Shown here: positions 61,682-64,000 of the stretch, piece after piece
Numbering within the stretch: position 1 is the stretch's first letter
How the letters are laid out: the number at the start of each line of letters is the position of its first letter
Assembly (NCBI GenBank): GCA_023512835.1
Contig: CM042090.1
Span: 23,154,148-23,218,147, forward strand
Reading direction: 5' to 3'
DNA: 64,000 nt
DNA from: Taxillus chinensis
Lineage: Eukaryota; Streptophyta; Magnoliopsida; Santalales; Loranthaceae
The notes under the pieces: generated by a model
Databases searched by the model: none
Told to the model about the DNA's origin: nothing
What the model saw: only the letters and a program-made list of their open reading frames with translations
Program-made: the position numbers and the translations under genes

Positions 61682-62383
61682 ATGTCTCTCACAATACCCA
61701 CAAACCTCTCCAATCTCCAATTCAAATCCACCAACCCCCTGATCGCGACGATGCGATCACAGGCGGTGGCTGATCATCGCCCCCACCGCTTCCTCTGCTC
61801 CGGCGCCTACACATTATCAGCACCAGAGAAGCAGCCCACAGCCGCCTCGGCAGCGAAAGCGTTGTCGACGGCGCTGGCGCTGTCCTCCATCCTGGTGTCG
61901 GCTGCGCCTGCATCCGCGGACATCGCGGGGCTCACCCCGTGCAGGGAGTCGAAGCAGTTCGCGAAGCGGGAGAAGCAGCAGCTGAAGAAGCTGGAGTCGT
62001 CCTTGGAGGTGTACGCGCCGGACAGCGCCCCCGCGCTGGCGATAAAGGCGACGATGGAGAAGACGAAGCGGCGGTTCGACAACTACGGCAAGCAGGGGCT
62101 GCTGTGCGGCACCGACGGGCTGCCCCACCTCATCGTGAGCGGGGACCAGAGGCACTGGGGGGAGTTCATCACCCCCGGCATCCTGTTCCTCTACATCGCC
62201 GGGTGGATCGGGTGGGTCGGCCGGAGCTACCTTATCGCCATCAGCGGTGAGAAGAAGCCCACCCAGAAGGAGATCATCATTGATGTCCCCCTCGCTTCAG
62301 GGCTGCTCTTCAGGGGATTCATCTGGCCCGTCGCCGCCTACAGAGACTTCGTTAATGGGGATCTCATTGACAAGAGTGTCTGA
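61682..62383 (+). CDS. PSAF: Photosystem I reaction centre subunit III (PsaF), chloroplast precursor
   Basis: Nuclear-encoded PsaF, a thylakoid subunit of photosystem I that helps plastocyanin dock and donate electrons to P700. It is an intronless frame of 233 codons. Residues 1-79 form a two-part targeting sequence: a Ser/Thr/Arg-rich stromal transit part, then an alanine-rich lumen-targeting segment ([16 protein letters not shown]). Cleavage after ASA would leave the mature start [20 protein letters not shown] at residue 80 and a 154-residue mature protein, as in other plants. The Lys-rich lumenal domain ([15 protein letters not shown]), the two conserved cysteines (TPC and LLCGTDG), the membrane helix ([15 protein letters not shown]) and the C-terminal [13 protein letters not shown] end are all present. 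Third codon positions are mostly G or C, unlike the neighbouring genes. It should be expressed in green tissue. Confidence 0.98.
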   Translation: MSLTIPTNLSNLQFKSTNPLIATMRSQAVADHRPHRFLCSGAYTLSAPEKQPTAASAAKALSTALALSSILVSAAPASADIAGLTPCRESKQFAKREKQQLKKLESSLEVYAPDSAPALAIKATMEKTKRRFDNYGKQGLLCGTDGLPHLIVSGDQRHWGEFITPGILFLYIAGWIGWVGRSYLIAISGEKKPTQKEIIIDVPLASGLLFRGFIWPVAAYRDFVNGDLIDKSV

Positions 62384-64000
62384 TATAATTATTTCAATCA
62401 TGCACGTACCTCCCCGCCTGTGTCAGGTCAGGTTGTTTCATAATTATTAATCGCCCTCCCTTTTAATTTGTTTGTCGTGCTTGTTAATTTATGACTTATA
62501 CGTACGTACGTGCTTGCGCTTTCATGACTTCGTCGATCATATTCATCAGTTGGGTACATTAGCAACATATATATACATGCATTTGATACCATATTTGTTC
62601 TGCAATCTTCATACGCACACACGTCCCTTTTTTGGAGTTTTGTTTTGTGTGTCAGCTGGTGTGAATGTCATATATACATATATGCACATACTGACCATAT
62701 GGATATAGTATCAGCTGTTATGAGTGGGGGATTAGATGGGGAACTTGGCTCTCCTCAATCCGGCCGGGGAGATCAGTTTATGTTCTCTTTTTTCTAATGG
62801 TGGATCAGATATACCCATTCATATTTTATTTTTATAAAATAAATAGTATGCAAACAGGATTAGACATTTTTTATTTTTAATTATATATCATTGGTGTATG
62901 TTAAACACATCACGCGCGGGATGGCTGATGTTAATTTGATGAAGTACGCCCTTGCGCAGGAAAGAGGTTGAACACGATAAGCCGTAAGGGGATGGACATC
63001 AGGGCATGGATTTAAAACGCACTTGGGAGAGGTTGAACGCTAGAGCTGTTCTAACTTCTAAGTTTCTTGGTTTTGTTATATGCATATGTTAAACGTTTAA
63101 ACACTAATCGATGGTATTTAATTGAAGCGCTTGTGCACAGTGAACACACGGAGCCAGTAATTTATTCCGGGACGCATAAAATTTCGTCCTCAAAAAAAGA
63201 GTGTGGGCTAAAGCGGGAATGAATATTAAACTCAAAATCAAATTAAACAAGTATATATGTGTGCTTGTTAGAAAATAAATAAATTGTATGATCTTTTCTT
63301 GCCTATAAAATTGGTTGATATAAAAGATTAAATCGGAAGCAAGGATTGAGACTTTCTTTAGTTTTCTTTTATTCTATTTCTGTTTCTGTTTTTTTGTATT
63401 CTTTGATGGAGAAAATCTTCAAAACAAAACCATTATGTTTCATTACATCATAAAAAGAAAAGAAAAGGGATTTAAATAACCCTACATGATTCCAATTTCT
63501 TCAAGTTTAATAACTATCATAATATTGGGCCTTATTTTTTTCAGAATCCATCTATTAATTACACGAGTTATAGTGATTATTAATAATCATTTTATTACTC
63601 ATTCATTAACTACTTTAAATGTACAGTTAAATTTTATTTTTGATTAAATTAAAATGATTCAATCATAGTTAAAACTTATTTATTGACATATCAACTTAGT
63701 TCAAATATCACAAAATCAATTTAATTCAGAATCTTTAATGAAGAAAGATTATAACTATTAATTTTATTGTTATCTTATTAAAAATAATATTATGTGGATA
63801 ATAAGTAATAAGAAAAAAATAACTTTAAAAATAACTTTAATTGGATTTAAAAGTGTCATAATAAATAGAAAAAGTATAAATACAAGCTTACTCGCGCATT
63901 TATAACAGATAAATTTTACTAGTTGTCATATTTGGTGAGGTTTATCTGTGATTTAATCAAAACCAATGATAGCAAAAAGGAAAGAAGGATTGTATATAGC
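62384..64000. other. Downstream of PSAF, AT-rich
   Basis: The PSAF 3' untranslated region followed by AT-rich sequence to the end of the window. I see no coding exon, RNA gene or clear repeat here. Confidence 0.6.

Overview
The window is nuclear DNA from a flowering plant. It has spliced genes with GT/AG introns, AT-rich spacers full of plant transposon families, and a nuclear gene for a chloroplast protein (PsaF). The psaF gene is strongly G/C-biased at third codon positions while the other genes are not. That would fit a monocot or an early-diverging angiosperm, but I cannot fix the lineage from the sequence alone.

Layout. (1) 3035-10758, plus strand: an LRR-VIII-type receptor kinase with malectin domain. 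Its last 20 exons are present; the first exons are not visible in the 3 kb before them. (2) 10759-20159: transposon-rich spacer with a 210-bp tandem duplication, a hAT-type element with a perfect 8-bp target duplication, and a complete but frame-broken Ty1/copia element. (3) 20609-20809: a small membrane protein gene with the copia element in its upstream region. (4) 25588-21536, minus strand: a complete nine-exon HAK/KUP/KT potassium transporter (744 aa). (5) 28447-35095, plus strand: a two-exon WAV3-type RING/vWA E3 ubiquitin ligase (717 aa) with a 4.5-kb intron. (6) 36363-35776, minus strand: a stranded fragment of translation factor eIF4B. (7) 38511-59859: a second, complete 24-exon LRR-malectin receptor kinase (996 aa), spread over 21 kb because its introns are loaded with old transposons. 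(8) 61682-62383: intronless PSAF (233 aa).

The two receptor kinases share the same exon boundaries and phases almost base for base, so they are duplicates. Three unrelated genes lie between them. The other genes show no sign of functional clustering; this is ordinary plant gene order.

The most unusual element is a 513-bp poly(A)-tailed retroposon at 27214-27726. It has a 16-bp target duplication and a head resembling 5S rRNA, including its internal promoter. Also notable are a Mutator-like element with a 9-bp target duplication and GC-rich cargo (55777-56645), a perfect 21-bp intronic hairpin (58975-59029) and the eIF4B fragment. Exon models were built by eye from splice signals, reading phase and comparison of the two paralogues. 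They have not been checked against transcripts or databases.
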